In this document: piece by piece, positions 23,369-35,274 of the stretch
Position numbering within the stretch: position 1 is the stretch's first letter
How the letters are laid out: every line of letters starts with the position of its first letter
Source: Prosapia bicincta
Taxonomy: Eukaryota > Arthropoda > Insecta > Hemiptera > Cercopidae
DNA: 64,000 nucleotides
Reading direction: 5' to 3'
Assembly (NCBI GenBank): GCA_036971475.1
Contig: JBAIZL010000010.1
Span: 3,922,469 to 3,986,468 of the forward strand
Position numbers and translations under genes: made by a program
The notes under the pieces: model-generated
The model's input: only the letters and a program-made list of their open reading frames with translations
The model's database searches: none
Told to the model about the DNA's origin: nothing

Positions 23369-23538
23369 ACTAATTTTACACTACTTAACTGAGTGAATAA
23401 GTAATTGCTTACTTACTGACGCGTTTCAAAACGATTGTTCTTTTTACAAAGCTAACCCGTAAAAGGAACGATCGTTTTGAAACGCGTCAGCAAGTAAGCA
23501 ATTACGTATTCACATAGTTAAGTAGTGTAAAATTAGTT
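23369..23538. repeat. Inverted repeat family G with half-hammerheads
   Basis: Arms 23369-23446 and 23460-23538 are nearly identical inverted copies around a 13-bp loop. Each arm contains UUUUGAAACGCGUCAG: GAA, the palindrome ACGCGU, C17 and a stem I start. That is the 3' half of a small hammerhead. The 5' core is not recognisable because the inverted junction lies where it should be. It is upstream of ADAT3. Confidence 0.55.
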
Positions 23539-24280
23539 TAGTAAAAATATGCAGTTTGCTAAATAAATTATGAAATCATTTATATGACTCCTACAAAGAA
23601 GACAGCTCTTTTGAAGTTCTAATACAGTGTCATCAATGACAACAGTCGCAGCAAATAACAAATGCTATATACTGAAATTTTGCAACTGAATTTTACAATG
23701 TAAACTTAGGCAAGGATTAGTAATCAATTATTTTCTTGATTACCATAGAAAACTAAGACTTCGCTATCATAAATATAAGCAATTTGGCAAGTAGAGTACC
23801 TTATCTACATGAGATAGCACATATATTCACATTCAATACCACTGTCAATAAACTCATGCAACATGTATTTACTTCCACAAAATATGAATCTGATTTCCTG
23901 TCTTAAAATAAAATTTAGAGTATTAATAGAAATACTCTAATATTGAATAAAACAATGTATATATTTTTTACAAAAAACATCTATTATTTCAGGTATGACT
24001 TAATTAAAGTTGATTCGTTTTTAGATTATAACTAGATTCTTCACTATCAAATTTGAAATGTCCGCATTTACACTTTCTCTTTCTAGGTTTCAATGTATTA
24101 TATTTTTTTTTCTTTTGTAAATTCTAACATATTTTTAAAAACTCTTAATGGTTGAATTCTTATCAAATACAACTTAATGGTTAACTTACTACAAATATTT
24201 TTGTAACATAACAGAATTTAAAATCTTTTGTAAACTACATATATGTGCACAGTATCAAGAGCACAGTGGTACAATATATT
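23539..24280. other. No feature recognised
   Basis: AT-rich. It may contain the promoter side or an upstream exon of ADAT3, but I could not identify either. Confidence 0.35.
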
Positions 24281-24432
24281 ACAATGAAAATATTGGAAAG
24301 AACCCCAATACCACAAAAATAATCAAAAATAACAAATAAAACAAGTTACTTAAGATTAATTTAAGTAACTTGTTTTAATTGTTATTTTTGATTATTTTTG
24401 TGGTATTGGGGTTCTTTCCAATATTTTCATTG
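24281..24432. repeat. Shortened family A inverted repeat without the ribozyme
   Basis: Arms 24281-24353 and 24361-24432 match the outer ends of the 16654-17018 repeat (CCCCAATACCACAAAAATAA) and the same left flank. The inner part holding the hammerhead is missing. The junction is an abrupt ACTTAAGATTAATTTAAGT turn. Confidence 0.85.
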
Positions 24433-25429
24433 TTACATATATGTGGCTAAAAAATTCATTTAAGTTCCTAGTTGTAATAACAATAGTTACGATAATAATA
24501 AATCTTAAATAATACCAATTTAACCTTATGAAAACAAATAATGAGGGTAGATCTTGTATGAAATATTTTTAAACAAAAGTATATAAATAAAGAAAAAGGT
24601 TTTAAAGTTGTAAACATCATGAATGTTTTCCTAGAAAAACATTCTAAGAAGGCACAAGTGTTGTTAAACTTTGTTAAATAAATATAAGGGCAATTACATA
24701 TTTTTGGTAGAATTACCATACACTTTATTTCTAACAGAAGAAAATATAATATGAATTGTTTAAATTCACAAATGAAAATATATGAAATTATAAGTAACAA
24801 CAGAAAAGAATATGGTATTTTCTGTTATCAATGCTAATGAAATGTTATTCCTCTGATAGGAAACTTAATAATACACAAATAACACCAAATTCTTTAATAA
24901 AATGATTACTGAACACATTTTCTGAATTGTTAAAATAATTATTTTTTTAATATACCGTAATCTATCACAACAAATTACATTCACTTAGAGTGAATAAAAT
25001 CAGTATCAAAAAAGATAGACAATATAACTTGATATTAGGTAATAGTTTCATAAGAAACTATGAATTGTGATTTATCACAATGCAATATAATTACTTTAAT
25101 TTATTTCACATGTGGATTTATAAAGTTAATTGTAAAGAAGATATTCCCTTTATCAATAATTGTTTTCAATTTGTGTTCAATCTAATGAGTGAGGTATTAC
25201 TATTCCAGGAAAAACTATTTAGTTTCCCCTGATTAATGAAAATTAATAATATTTGTGAATACTATGAAATAAAGCGAGTTACAAAACGACAAAAATAATT
25301 GTTGTCAAAAAACAAAAGAGTATTAGAAATAAAAATACAATAACAGCAAACAAAGTCTTTTAATACAAAAGAATATTTTCTTCAGACCTTCGGGAAAAAA
25401 AATGGGTTCAAAGGTCCCATATATATATA
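24433..25429. other. No gene recognised
   Basis: AT-rich sequence left of the endogenous retroelement. No LTR recognised here. Confidence 0.35.
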
Positions 25430-26065
25430 TTTTTATTTACATTACGATTCACAATACCTAATTCATTCTTTAATTCTACAAAATTTTCGTCGATTAAATT
25501 AAAAGTTTTATTTAATTCTTCCATAATACTATTACTAAAGGAGTATTGTGATTCAAATTGATAAATAATTTTAATTTGCTCATTTTCAATATCTTTAATT
25601 ATCTTTTCATATTTTTTATCATCATATGCATCTAAATTGCCTGTTATAGATTTGATAACAGATCCTAGTCCATCTTTTTATTCTTTTATTACTTTTAAAA
25701 GTATAATTTCTAATTTTTCTTTAATTACGTTTTTGCTGTGGTTAACATATTAAAAATAATTAAAAATATCTCTTATTTTATTACCATTGTCTGTTACATA
25801 TTGATTACCTAATAGGCTACCGTAACAATTGCCGCAGTTAACTCCAAAATTTTGTAATACATCATAATAATAGGAATCAATGTCATTTAACTGATTAACA
25901 ATGTTTCTTACATTAAAATAGTGGACAAAGGTATGGTAGGAAGATTCTAATTTGGCTGGCCCAAGGTCTATCAGGATTATTCCAAGGTTGTTAGTGATGT
26001 CTTTGACATCTGCTGAGTCGGTGGCTGTGCCAAGGACAAACAGGAGGGACCTGGAAAAGGATTTT
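25430..26065 (-). pseudogene. Env-like relic of the errantivirus-like element
   Basis: Fragments of an insect errantivirus envelope protein: a short hydrophobic leader, a surface-subunit stretch, then a G-L-G-S-V-I-K-S-I-T-G-N motif like the fusion-peptide region of gypsy Env, and part of a coiled coil. At least two stop codons interrupt it and the membrane-anchor end is missing. An AG-terminated pyrimidine tract just upstream (near 26055) could be the old splice acceptor, since gypsy env is made from a spliced RNA. Non-functional. Confidence 0.65.
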
Positions 26066-26108
26066 AAACATTAATTATATTGCTTATCTTCCTAGGCCTT
26101 TTAATTTT

Positions 26109-28800
26109 TCACAAATGTTTTTTTTTTTTTTTGTTATGATGTATAGGCTTTATTTTACCGGTTTTCCTTTCTTTATTAACTGAAGATATTTCTTCATTAC
26201 TATATTTAATGTTTGGCTTACCCTGTTTCTGTATTGTTTTTACATAAACTTCAGTTGGAATATCTGGAAGTGATTTCTTGTTTATATTTCTTTTGTTCAA
26301 ATTTTTTTCTTTAATTTTTTTGTTAGAACTTCTAATGTTTTAATAAAGTGCTTTTGTTTTTCTCTCTATGTCTTAAAACATAGTCGTTTGCAAACTGGTT
26401 TTCTACATGTACATCCAGTAGGGTGTTCGAGTTTATGTGACCAAATAAAACTTCACACGGCATTAATTTAGTAAGTGAATGTATGCTATTATTGTATGCT
26501 ATTATAGCATACTTCACTTTCTTAATTATATTGTCCTTTTTGAACTCGATTTGATTATTTAAAAGTCTTATGTGTTTTACTATCGTGGCATGAACTCTTT
26601 CACATAATCTGTTTGATTGGGGGTTTTGTGTACTTATAAAATGTATTTTAATTTTATGCAGATCTAATATTTCTTTTACAACTCTATTGTTAATTTCCAT
26701 GCCATTGTCTGATATAATTACTGCAGACACACCAATGTCCGAAGTAATCAAGTAGCTTATCAGAAACTTCTGTTGCTTGCACACTTCCCACACGGTACAT
26801 CTGTGCATAATGCGACAAGGCGTCTACTATGCTTACAAAGCGATTTTTTTCTAGTGATATGCTACCAACGTCCACTACTTGCAAATGCTTTGTTGGGGTT
26901 GATGTAAGATTCGTTTCTAGTTTTAAAGGGATTCTGTTGTACTTAGTGTTTTGGCATATTTCACATTGGTTGATAAAAACATATGTTTTACTTCACGTTG
27001 GTTTGGAATATTTTACATTGGTTTTGAATGTGTTCTTTTATGTTGGACCAATAATATCTACATTTAATTTGTTCATAAGTTTCTTGTATTCCGCGATGAT
27101 TAGTTTTGCTAACGTGATAATTATTTATTATTTCCACCATTTCTTCTTCAGAAGTTAAATCCAATAATTTGTTACACTCAACTAAATTTAGTTCAGATTG
27201 TTTAAAGTTTTTAGCTATGCATGATGCAAATCTCTCATAAAAGTCATCTTCAAAATATAGGTTATATTTTACTTTTTTTATATTTTACGAAGTTAACTAT
27301 GTCATTATTCAGATTATTTTCTGATATTTCAACTATTAAACGCATTTTTGAAATTCCAAATAATTTTATTATTTCCATTTTTTTAAGGTGATACTTTACT
27401 AGATATAAAAATATTTGATTTTTGCCAAAGTTTTCAGGCTCGTTGGAAATTGGTATTTCTATCTGAGTGTTTCCTTCAAAATTGGAGTGAACTGTCTGGT
27501 TACTTTCTTCATTGATATTTTCTTGATTGTCAGCGTCGTCTTCTTCTATATCAATGTTGACTACCATAGACTGGTTATCATTTAATTCTGGGAAGTAACG
27601 TTGGAGTAAATCAGCTGAAGACATTTGCAATTCCTCCTCTACAGTATGTTAATAGTTTGTTGACATTTTATCGGTGACATTCAATTGTATTCTCGATAGA
27701 GCATCCACGTTTTGGTTTAATTTACCTTTTTATATTTTATTTCGTAATCATATTCTTCTAGTTTTAATCTCCATCTTAAAAGTCTGGAATTTGGTTCTTT
27801 AACAGAAAAACCATTGTAAAGGATTATGATCCGAATAAATTTTAAATTTTCTCCTAAACAAATAAGGCCTAAAATGTTTTGCTGCACATACAATCGCTAA
27901 TAGTTCTTTCTAAATTACAGAATAGTTAATTTCACTGTCATTCAAAGTTCTGCTGGCATACGCTATGGGAAGGTCCTTTCTGTTTTTGTCTTGACTTAAA
28001 ATTGCTCCTATCGCATAACTGCATGCGTCTGTTGTTAGAATGAATTCTTTTTCGAAGTCCGGGTATTGCAAAAGTGGTTCGTTAGTCAAAATATTTTTGC
28101 ATGTTTCGAAACAGTCTATAAAGTTTATGGGGTTATTAATATCAATTTTTGCATTTTTCTTCAAACAGTTAGTAAAACGTTTTGTTATTTTTGCCAAGTT
28201 TTAATTAATTTTCGGTAATATCTTAATAGTCTTAAAAATCCTTTCAACTAAAATTCACTAGTTTTATGCATTAGAAACTGTGGAATTTCTAACCCATTCA
28301 AGTGCTTGTATGATAGGAGTCCTTCTCCATTATTAATATTTTGTACTTTAACCTTAACTATTCGGCTAGGGCGGGCTTGTATAACATAACTTAATTGTTC
28401 TTGTTTTACTGTCGTGCTGTCTGTTTTATCACACTTTCCTTTTCCTGTATTAATATACTGAATAGGGATTTCTTTACCACAAAGTAGTAGTTTATTGTTT
28501 ACAAAATCTAATCTTATTCCTAAATCTTTTATATTATCCAGACCCAGTAATAGGTGGAAACTCTGATGAAAATCAAATAAGTAAAATTTAATTTTCTTTT
28601 TAGAAAACAGGGGTATTTTACAGCAAAAATCTTTCTTTGAAGTGCCGTGTGCAGTGGTTACTTCAAACGGCTCTTCTCTTACACGTTTTAAAAATTTCCA
28701 ACCTAGTGATTTTCGTATAAACTATCGAGTACTACATGCATCAATTAATATTTATAATTTAGTATCTGCGTCATATATGAAAGGTAATTAATTTTCCCAC
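26109..28800 (-). pseudogene. Decayed pol: protease, truncated RT, RNase H, integrase
   Basis: In order on the minus strand: a protease-like segment (about 28760-28290); the remains of the RT thumb and RNase H, including the L-T-T-D-A-C-S-Y-A-I-G-A motif (28197-27910); and an acidic linker (27630-27262). Then come an integrase zinc-binding region (about 27200-26990), an integrase core fragment with D-N-G-M-E and the S-N-R-L-C-E-R segment (26808-26332), and a basic GPY/F-like tail (26300-26109). The RT palm, including its YxDD region, is absent. Confidence 0.8.
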
Positions 28801-28864
28801 CCCAAATTCATTATGGAAAATTGGTTCCGAGGCTTGTATAAGCTAAAAAATTATTTTGATCGTT

Positions 28865-29876
28865 TTAAAAGGTCTCTTCATTTTCATCACAGTCTTCAGA
28901 CTGGTGCTCAGAGAAATACTCGTCCTTTTCGGAATTTTCGTCAGAAGCAAATGTTTCTTGTTCGTTAATTTGGTACATTGAATATTCGCCGTCTTCTGCT
29001 CCTTGCCCTGTCATTTGATAAAGTTTAGTACTTTGTCTAGAAGGCTTGTCTGTCTCTCTAGTGGATATGCTCATAGGGATGGGTTGGTAACTCTTATTCT
29101 GAAGGTAATGAGGTTTACTATTATTCATTAATTGTCCTCTTGGACAAGGCTGAAGTTGGCCATGGCTAGCAAAAGGTGGTTTATAGAAAGGATTTGGCTG
29201 TTGGTAAGTTTGTTTAGGTATTTGGTGATAATTAGTCTCTAGGTGTATTGGTTTTCTTACAGTATTACTTTGACCTTTCTGAAAAACTGATTGTTTGTTC
29301 GGTTGTGTAAACATTTTATTATTTTTAAAATAAAATCATTAGATAGCATATTTAAAGCTTCTGCGAGTGTTGTGGGGTTTTTAGTTCTCATTAAAGACCC
29401 TAGTGGTTCTTGAAGACCTCTTAACAAAACTCTTGATGCTAATTTTTGAACATATTCACTCATTGTATCAATAGCTTTAACTGGTTCTTTATTAATAAAA
29501 TATGATATTTGTAAATTTAATAATTTTGGATCCTTTCATAAAATTTAAAAGGAGATTCACTTACTTCTTGTTTTAGCTCTGCCATTTCAAGATTTAATGT
29601 AAAACAATCTCTTTTATCTAGGAAACTAGTTGAAAGAATTTTCCTAACATTTAACCAGTTATAACTGTTTGAACTTACAACTAACTCTAAAGCTTGTCCC
29701 TTTAGTAAATTGATGACATCAAATATTCATTTTGAAAGTCATCAGGATTACTAGCAACAAAGAATTTACTTACTATTTTATCACAAATTGTGACAAATCT
29801 ATATAGCATTATAGGCCCTCCAAAAAATTCTGGTATCATATCTAAGAATTCCTTCTTTAAAGTTGGAGTAGCCATT
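28865..29876 (-). pseudogene. Decayed gag of the errantivirus-like element
   Basis: Begins with an ATG near 29876 followed by a segment typical of gypsy-group Gag N-termini (EFF-G--P and FV--CDK-type motifs). It then passes through frame breaks to a Pro/Gln/Asn-rich and finally acidic C-terminus (28865-29314). I see no CCHC zinc knuckle, which fits errantivirus Gag. It is not translatable as one protein. Confidence 0.7.
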
Positions 29877-30739
29877 TTTCTTTTATATTTAATTTCAAAA
29901 CAAAAATTAAAATTAAAATATAAAGTGAAAATATAACAATATTTTACATAATATTTCCTAGGATTTACTTACAGTACAATCCAAAATACTTTGCTCATTT
30001 GTTACAGTGGGAACACAACGAGTATTTTTCACTGAACAAATAGCACTTTCACTTTAAGTTCTTCTTTCTTCTGATAAATATTCACTCTACAAGTTTTGCC
30101 GATATCGTTACAGATATGCACTCTGCAATGTTATCGTGGTTGCAGGATCTCGGTTAACTATTATTATCGAAAAAATTATATTTATTAATTTTCCCGAGAT
30201 GTCCTATCGACTGAATTTAGAAAACTGTTACATTAATTTTTACTTAACAAACATTCATCTGATATACATTCAGTTGGAGTGCCTACAACTGTACTCTTCA
30301 AGAGTTTGCTACACACTGAAGCTAAAGCTGTTTTATCAGCTGCACATTACAAAAACTGCGTAAGCAAGAATCTACTCTACTAAGCATTATATTTAGTTGA
30401 GTTTACATTATTCATTCACATAACTTTTATATTTATATATATATATATATATATGTTTGCAACACTGTTTTCTTGTATTCACTTATCACTTTCACTATAT
30501 GTACTTTTAAAAAAATCTTACTTGGTATTTATGCGAGTTAACATTCAAAGATTGATAGTATCTCCATTATCGAGCATCACTGGCCGGGGGTTGTAGTAGA
30601 CTGCGAGCTATATGGAATTTCCGTTGTCACAAGGTGTGGTGTACCGTTATTGTTCTATTTTCGGATTCACTGCACTGTGGGAGTTTTTTAAGTATGTCTT
30701 GGGGTTAATTTTGTTTATTGTGAGGCAACTCCACCACAG
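29877..30739. other. Possible remains of a 5' LTR; otherwise no feature
   Basis: Leader and presumed LTR side of the errantivirus-like element. No second LTR copy is visible in the window to define its limits. Contains an AT microsatellite at about 30425-30455. Confidence 0.35.
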
Positions 30740-31730
30740 TTTTATAAACCTTACAAAAACGAATTTCACCATAGGAGAAGTAAAGATACTCGAAAATAGT
30801 GCAAAAACCAACATCAAACCAAAATTACAAAGCACAATAATAATCCTCATAGTAGAAACAGAACTGGCAATAAACCTTATATTACAAAAACCAAGATAAC
30901 ATTAGAAACACAGCATCACACAAAATCAATAAAATCATCAACAAAAAATCAAAAAAGGAAATCACAACAAAAATAAAATACAAATAAACCAAATAAATAA
31001 ATTGAAACAAAAACTATTCAAAAATGAAATAATTGCAACAAAATTGGACAAAAGCAACGCTACAGTAATCATATCAAAAAAAGAATATAACAAAAAAATA
31101 GACAAATTCATAAAACTCAACAATTGCATAGAATTTAACAAAGACCCCACTATAAAATATCAAAACGAAATCATACAATTAGCAAAAAACAATAACAATT
31201 TATTCAGCAAAAAACCCCTTGCCAATACACAATAGACAATCCAAAGACCCCTAAAATGAACGCCCTCATCAAAAGTCAACAATCCCATAAGACCCCTATT
31301 AAATTTCAAAAATTCACCTGCCTGTAAAATATCACAAATAATCGCCAATAACCTAAAACACGAACTTAAACTGGAAAATAAATACACCATTAAAACTCAA
31401 TTAAATTAACCAAAAGACTAAAAACAATAAACATAACCAAAAACACCTAATTTATATCATTTGATATCACAAACATGTATTCTAATATACCAATAAACGA
31501 AACCATCCAAATTTTAAAAAACAAATTAACTGATCTTAAAACCAACCCCAAATACACAAACCAAATTATAAAATGCCTAAAGACCATACTAAACCAAAAC
31601 TATTTCATATTTAATAAGGTATATAAACAAATAGATGGCTTAGCAATGAGATCACCCCTCTCAAGTATAATATCAGAAAAAAAAGTATTTACCTCCAAAA
31701 CCTTGACTAATTAATCACACAAACCATAAA
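30740..31730 (+). mobile_element. Penelope-like reverse transcriptase fragment
   Basis: Plus-strand frames carry Penelope-type RT motifs in order: TKLDKSNATVIISKKEYNKK (31035-31095), an N-T-M-Y-S-N-I-P-type motif before 31500, and QNYFIFNKVYKQIDGLAMRS followed by PLSS (31595-31665). The last matches the Q-x-D-G-L-A-M-G-S-P-L-S block, with the first Gly changed to Arg. Stops and frame breaks separate the motifs. The YxDD part and the GIY-YIG nuclease are missing. Confidence 0.75.
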
Positions 31731-31929
31731 AACACACAACCCCAACGGACATTGGATACGATTGATTATACATCTCACAAAATAAAGCAGCAAAGTAAAG
31801 TGTGGAGAACACTCAACAATACCACATAAACTCTATACCTACCATAAACAAATATACAGCATTTACATCCAGGAGAGTACTGGAAATGCCCAACGCTCAG
31901 AGTACTGCATTTGGTTAAACACTCATTGT

Positions 31930-32560
31930 TGACTCTTTAAGTATATTTTATTTACCGATGCGTCAAAGTTCAATCATGATGGTATCAATTTACGAAACCA
32001 ACATTCATGGGCAGAAGTGAACCCTAATGCAACCTTACTGAACATAAATTTCAACAGGGTTTTAGCATTAACGTATGATATGGTATTATTTATGATCAGG
32101 TGATTGGTCCGTTTATTTTTCAAGAGAGCTTAACAAGTCAGACATACTTATAGTTTCTTCAAAAAGAAATTACCGACATTGCTTGAAGATGTTCCTGTTG
32201 CAACGCGATGCCAGCTGTACTTCCAACATGATGGCATATCGCCACATTTTTCACCTACTTGAATTAACAGTTTCCAAATAAATGGATCGATTGTGGAGGT
32301 CCTATACTCTGGCCACAGGTTACCAGATTAACGCCACTAGATTTTTGCATATGGGAATGGATGAAGGAGAAATTTTACGAGGTCAAAGCTAATTTCCATT
32401 AGGCACTACTTAGACGTATTAATGAATCTTTTACACATTTAAAGGAAATCCCTGTTGACCTACAGAAACTAATAAGAGTCATCCTTAAACGAGCAGTAAA
32501 ATGCATTGAAGTTGGCAGAGACAGTTTCGAAAATTTACTGTAATTTGGTTGAACAAGTTT
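31930..32560 (+). mobile_element. Mariner-superfamily transposase pseudogene
   Basis: A decayed C-terminal half of an insect DDE transposase. It includes an FTDASKFNHDGINLRNQHSW segment, a LPTLLEDVP-type segment, FQHDGISPHFSPT (the HDG-Asp motif) and a trace of the third-Asp region. Several stops interrupt it. The same type may have given rise to the deletion derivative at 5778-6493. Confidence 0.7.
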
Positions 32561-32569
32561 AGAATAAAG

Positions 32570-33480
32570 TTTTGTGCTTTTACTCTGTGCTGTTATGTAT
32601 AAAAATTCATTTAATCACATATCTATTCACTCTGTGTTCTTTCTTTACACCATTTGGTTGAGAATAAAATTTTCTACAAGTTTTATTAAAAATTTTAATC
32701 TGTTTCTTGGTGAAATAACAAAGTTATTGTTGTCCAAAGATAAAAAAGGTTTTTTTATTCCATTTTTTGCATTTGATACTGGTTTTCTCAAAAGTTAATC
32801 AACTTATAGTTGTTAGACCTGTTTTATTCAATTTATCAGGGATCAAAAATTCAAAAGAAACAATTGAATTTTGTGCTAATCTACCTTACCAAAATTTCAG
32901 GAAATTCTCGTTTTAATTGGTGAGCTGAAATAGGGGCAAAATCTTTCTCTAGCTGTAACTCGCTAACAGATAGATAGATAGAACTCGCTAGCTGACAGAC
33001 ACATGGTCATTAAAGCCAATTAAATATCAACAAATATTAATTTTCATTTCTGAGCAATTAAACAGGGGACCATTAGTGCTCCTCCCAGAATGAAGCTTAT
33101 CTCTAGAAAAATAAATGGATTGTTAAATAAAGGAATTTTTTAATTTCTTCTTCTCAAAACCTTAAATAATAAATTACTTCTCAGAAAACTCATTCTATTG
33201 CCTTCAAAATTACCTCTTTCGATAAGCTAATTTCAAAATTTTATTTACAACTTCACATAACTGACACAGTAATTTTAATGGTGAAAGGACATTTATTACG
33301 GTTAAGCGATCGAGGAGTTTCAAAGAAAAACAGTAAGAAACTCGCACAACCACTCAAGAATTTGAAATTTATCACTGCAGGAAAATTGTGATAGGAACAA
33401 AGTGCCAACTTCAGATAACAACAACTTTATAATAAGTTATTAATACAAAATTTACAATAAAATTTACTGATATTATAACA
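32570..33480. other. No gene recognised
   Basis: AT-rich, with a short GATA microsatellite near 32970-32985. Confidence 0.35.
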
Positions 33481-33571
33481 TTTGTTGATTCCATCTTCAC
33501 ATGAGCTACTAGTAATCACTAAACACTTTTGAATGTTTTAAACTTGCCTATAGTAGCACTTACTTTGCTTG

Positions 33572-33615
33572 TTGAGGACGGCCGTTTCGGGAGATATGTC
33601 CCTTTGTCAACTCAG
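33572..33615 (-). ncRNA. Hammerhead-like ribozyme, family C, left end
   Basis: Minus strand: stem I UGAG, core UUGACAA, A, stem II GGGA-CAUAUC-UCCC, GAA, palindromic stem III ACGGCCGU, C17 (a GUC site), then CUCA closing stem I. The arrangement is that of families A and B, but core positions 3 and 8 are U and A instead of C and G, a co-varying pair. Confidence 0.55.
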
Positions 33616-34258
33616 ACCGTAATTGATCTCAAGGTTCAAAAAGGTAAAAAAAAATACCTAATAGCCCAAATACAAACACACAAGATGACAATCCCATAAA
33701 ATACTTATCAATACCATACAGATCATCCAAAACCCACAATCTAACCAACACACTACAAAAATACAACTACAAAATAGCTTACTCCACACACAACAACCTC
33801 AACAAACAATTTAAACCCAACAACAAAATCAACGACATTTACAACACCACTGGAGTTTACAAACTAACGTGCAATTCATACCCCAGTTTTTACATAGGCC
33901 AGACAGGGAGGTCCTTCTACACACGTTACCAAGAACATATAAAAGCACTAAAAAACAATAACTACCAATCAAACTTCGCCAATCATCTCAACTCCACAAA
34001 ACAAGACTACATAGACATAACATCTAACTTACAAATTCTTCATAAACAACACAGAAATAACCAACGCTACACAACCGAACAATTAGAAATATACAGGCAC
34101 TTCAAACTACCCCCTACACACATACTCAATACACAATTACATTACAACTCACACGCACTTTTTGACATCATAACTCCTAATACACACAAAATACACCCAC
34201 ACCACCAAAATATCCCATCCCCACCCTAACCTACATAAACCTTGAGATCAGTTACGGT

Positions 34259-34302
34259 CTGAGTTGACAAAGGGACACATCTCCCGAAACGGCCGTCCTT
34301 AG
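34259..34302 (+). ncRNA. Hammerhead-like ribozyme, family C, right end
   Basis: Stem I CUGAG/CUUAG (34259-34263 with 34298-34302, one G-U), core UUGACAA (34264-34270), one A, stem II GGGA-CACAUC-UCCC (34272-34285), GAA (34286-34288), palindrome ACGGCCGU (34289-34296), cleavage base C34297. Stem I differs from the left copy (CUUAG against CUCAA) yet still pairs. Confidence 0.6.
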
Positions 34303-34415
34303 CAAGCAAAGTAAGTACTACTATAGGCAAGTTTAAAACATTTAAAAGTGTTTAGTGATATTATAATTTACTCATAAGATTAATGACAAATTAATAAATA
34401 TTTTTTTTTAACTTG

Positions 34416-34560
34416 CAGTTTTTGTATTGTACATTTTGAGGTTTTTCTTATAAATTATACTTTTGGTATCATTTGGCAGAAACCACTACTTACTGAAATT
34501 TTTCAGCAGACATGATTCATACTAGGTCAGTACATTTGTTCAATGCTGTGAGTTCAACAG
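34416..34560 (-). repeat. Family E terminal-repeat fragment with a possible hammerhead-like fold
   Basis: Shares TTTTGGTATCA, a CCACTACTTACTG segment and a TCAGCAGACA segment with the repeats at 57400-57545 and 57844-58375. On the minus strand (34504-34548), CAGCA and UGCUG can form stem I around UUGAACA and GAA...UGU-C. The core is further from consensus than in the other families, so the ribozyme call is tentative. Confidence 0.45.
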
Positions 34561-35274
34561 CTGTTGGATGCACAGATACCAAATGTGTAAATATTTTTCA
34601 ATTAGTAACTTTAAGTGATTTAGTAAATAAAAAAAACTGTACTACTTATTAAATTTCCATTAAATTAAAACTGATTTCCCTATTTTAAATTACATTAATT
34701 TTAAATTTAATAAATATATTTAAATAAATAGTGTATTATATATTGAAGATTTTTAAATGGTTATATATTATAAAAGTTATATAATTTTTAGTTTGTATTA
34801 TATTTAACTAAATCTAGAAGAGTTAAATTCATATAACTGCAGGTATTTTAGATGTTAAAATTTTATATTATACACTTATATTTGCTGACATTCATTTAAA
34901 TAGTTTTCTAAGCTATTTGAAATTGTAAATATCTTTCACCAGTTTTTTTATAGAGGATTATCCTTTCTAACTGTTTGGTGTATAAATTGTTGAATCTATG
35001 ATTATGGATATATTTCTAGTAAAGAGTGGAAGACACATAAATAAAGCAGCTACTGAGTGTAAGATAAAGCTAAAGCCACATAAAATAAAATTATCTGCTA
35101 TAACTCGTCAAAGAAATTATTGAACATTATAACTCAGGTATTTCCAACTTTAATCCCTGTTGGCGGCATGCAAAAGCTTTTTTGAGAAAATCAAAAAAAT
35201 TGTTTTTGTAAAATAATAAGACAAATAACGTTTGTACTTCTTTAAAATATTACTTACCTGTAAAATAAACAAAG
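34561..35274. other. No gene recognised
   Basis: AT-rich spacer. Confidence 0.35.

Larger units (their letters stand above)
25430..29876 (-). mobile_element. Errantivirus-like (Ty3/gypsy) element, internally deleted
   Basis: Runs on the minus strand in the order gag, protease, RNase H, integrase, env. Most of the reverse transcriptase domain is deleted near 28255, where a protease-side frame meets the RT-RNase H junction. All reading frames carry stops or shifts. A clear pair of LTRs is not visible. Sequence right of gag (about 29880-30600) may hold remains of the 5' LTR, and the 3' end stops inside env. A dead copy of the insect gypsy group with an envelope gene. Confidence 0.85.
33481..34370 (+). 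mobile_element. Penelope-like element remnant: GIY-YIG nuclease between inverted family C ends
   Basis: A ~118-bp terminal repeat at 33518-33635 is repeated in inverted orientation at 34236-34354. Between them the plus strand has a nearly open frame for the C-terminal GIY-YIG endonuclease. It reads TTGVYKLTCNSYPSFYIGQT, then GRSFYTRYQEHIKAL and, near 34085, TTEQLEIYRHFKLPP. The G-V-Y and Y-I-G motifs and the following Arg are present. The reverse transcriptase part is almost absent. Each end holds a hammerhead-like fold pointing outward. Confidence 0.85.

Noticed and set aside
29880..30600. Clear LTR of the errantivirus-like element
   Set aside because: No matching second copy exists at the left end of the element, so LTR limits cannot be defined from this window.
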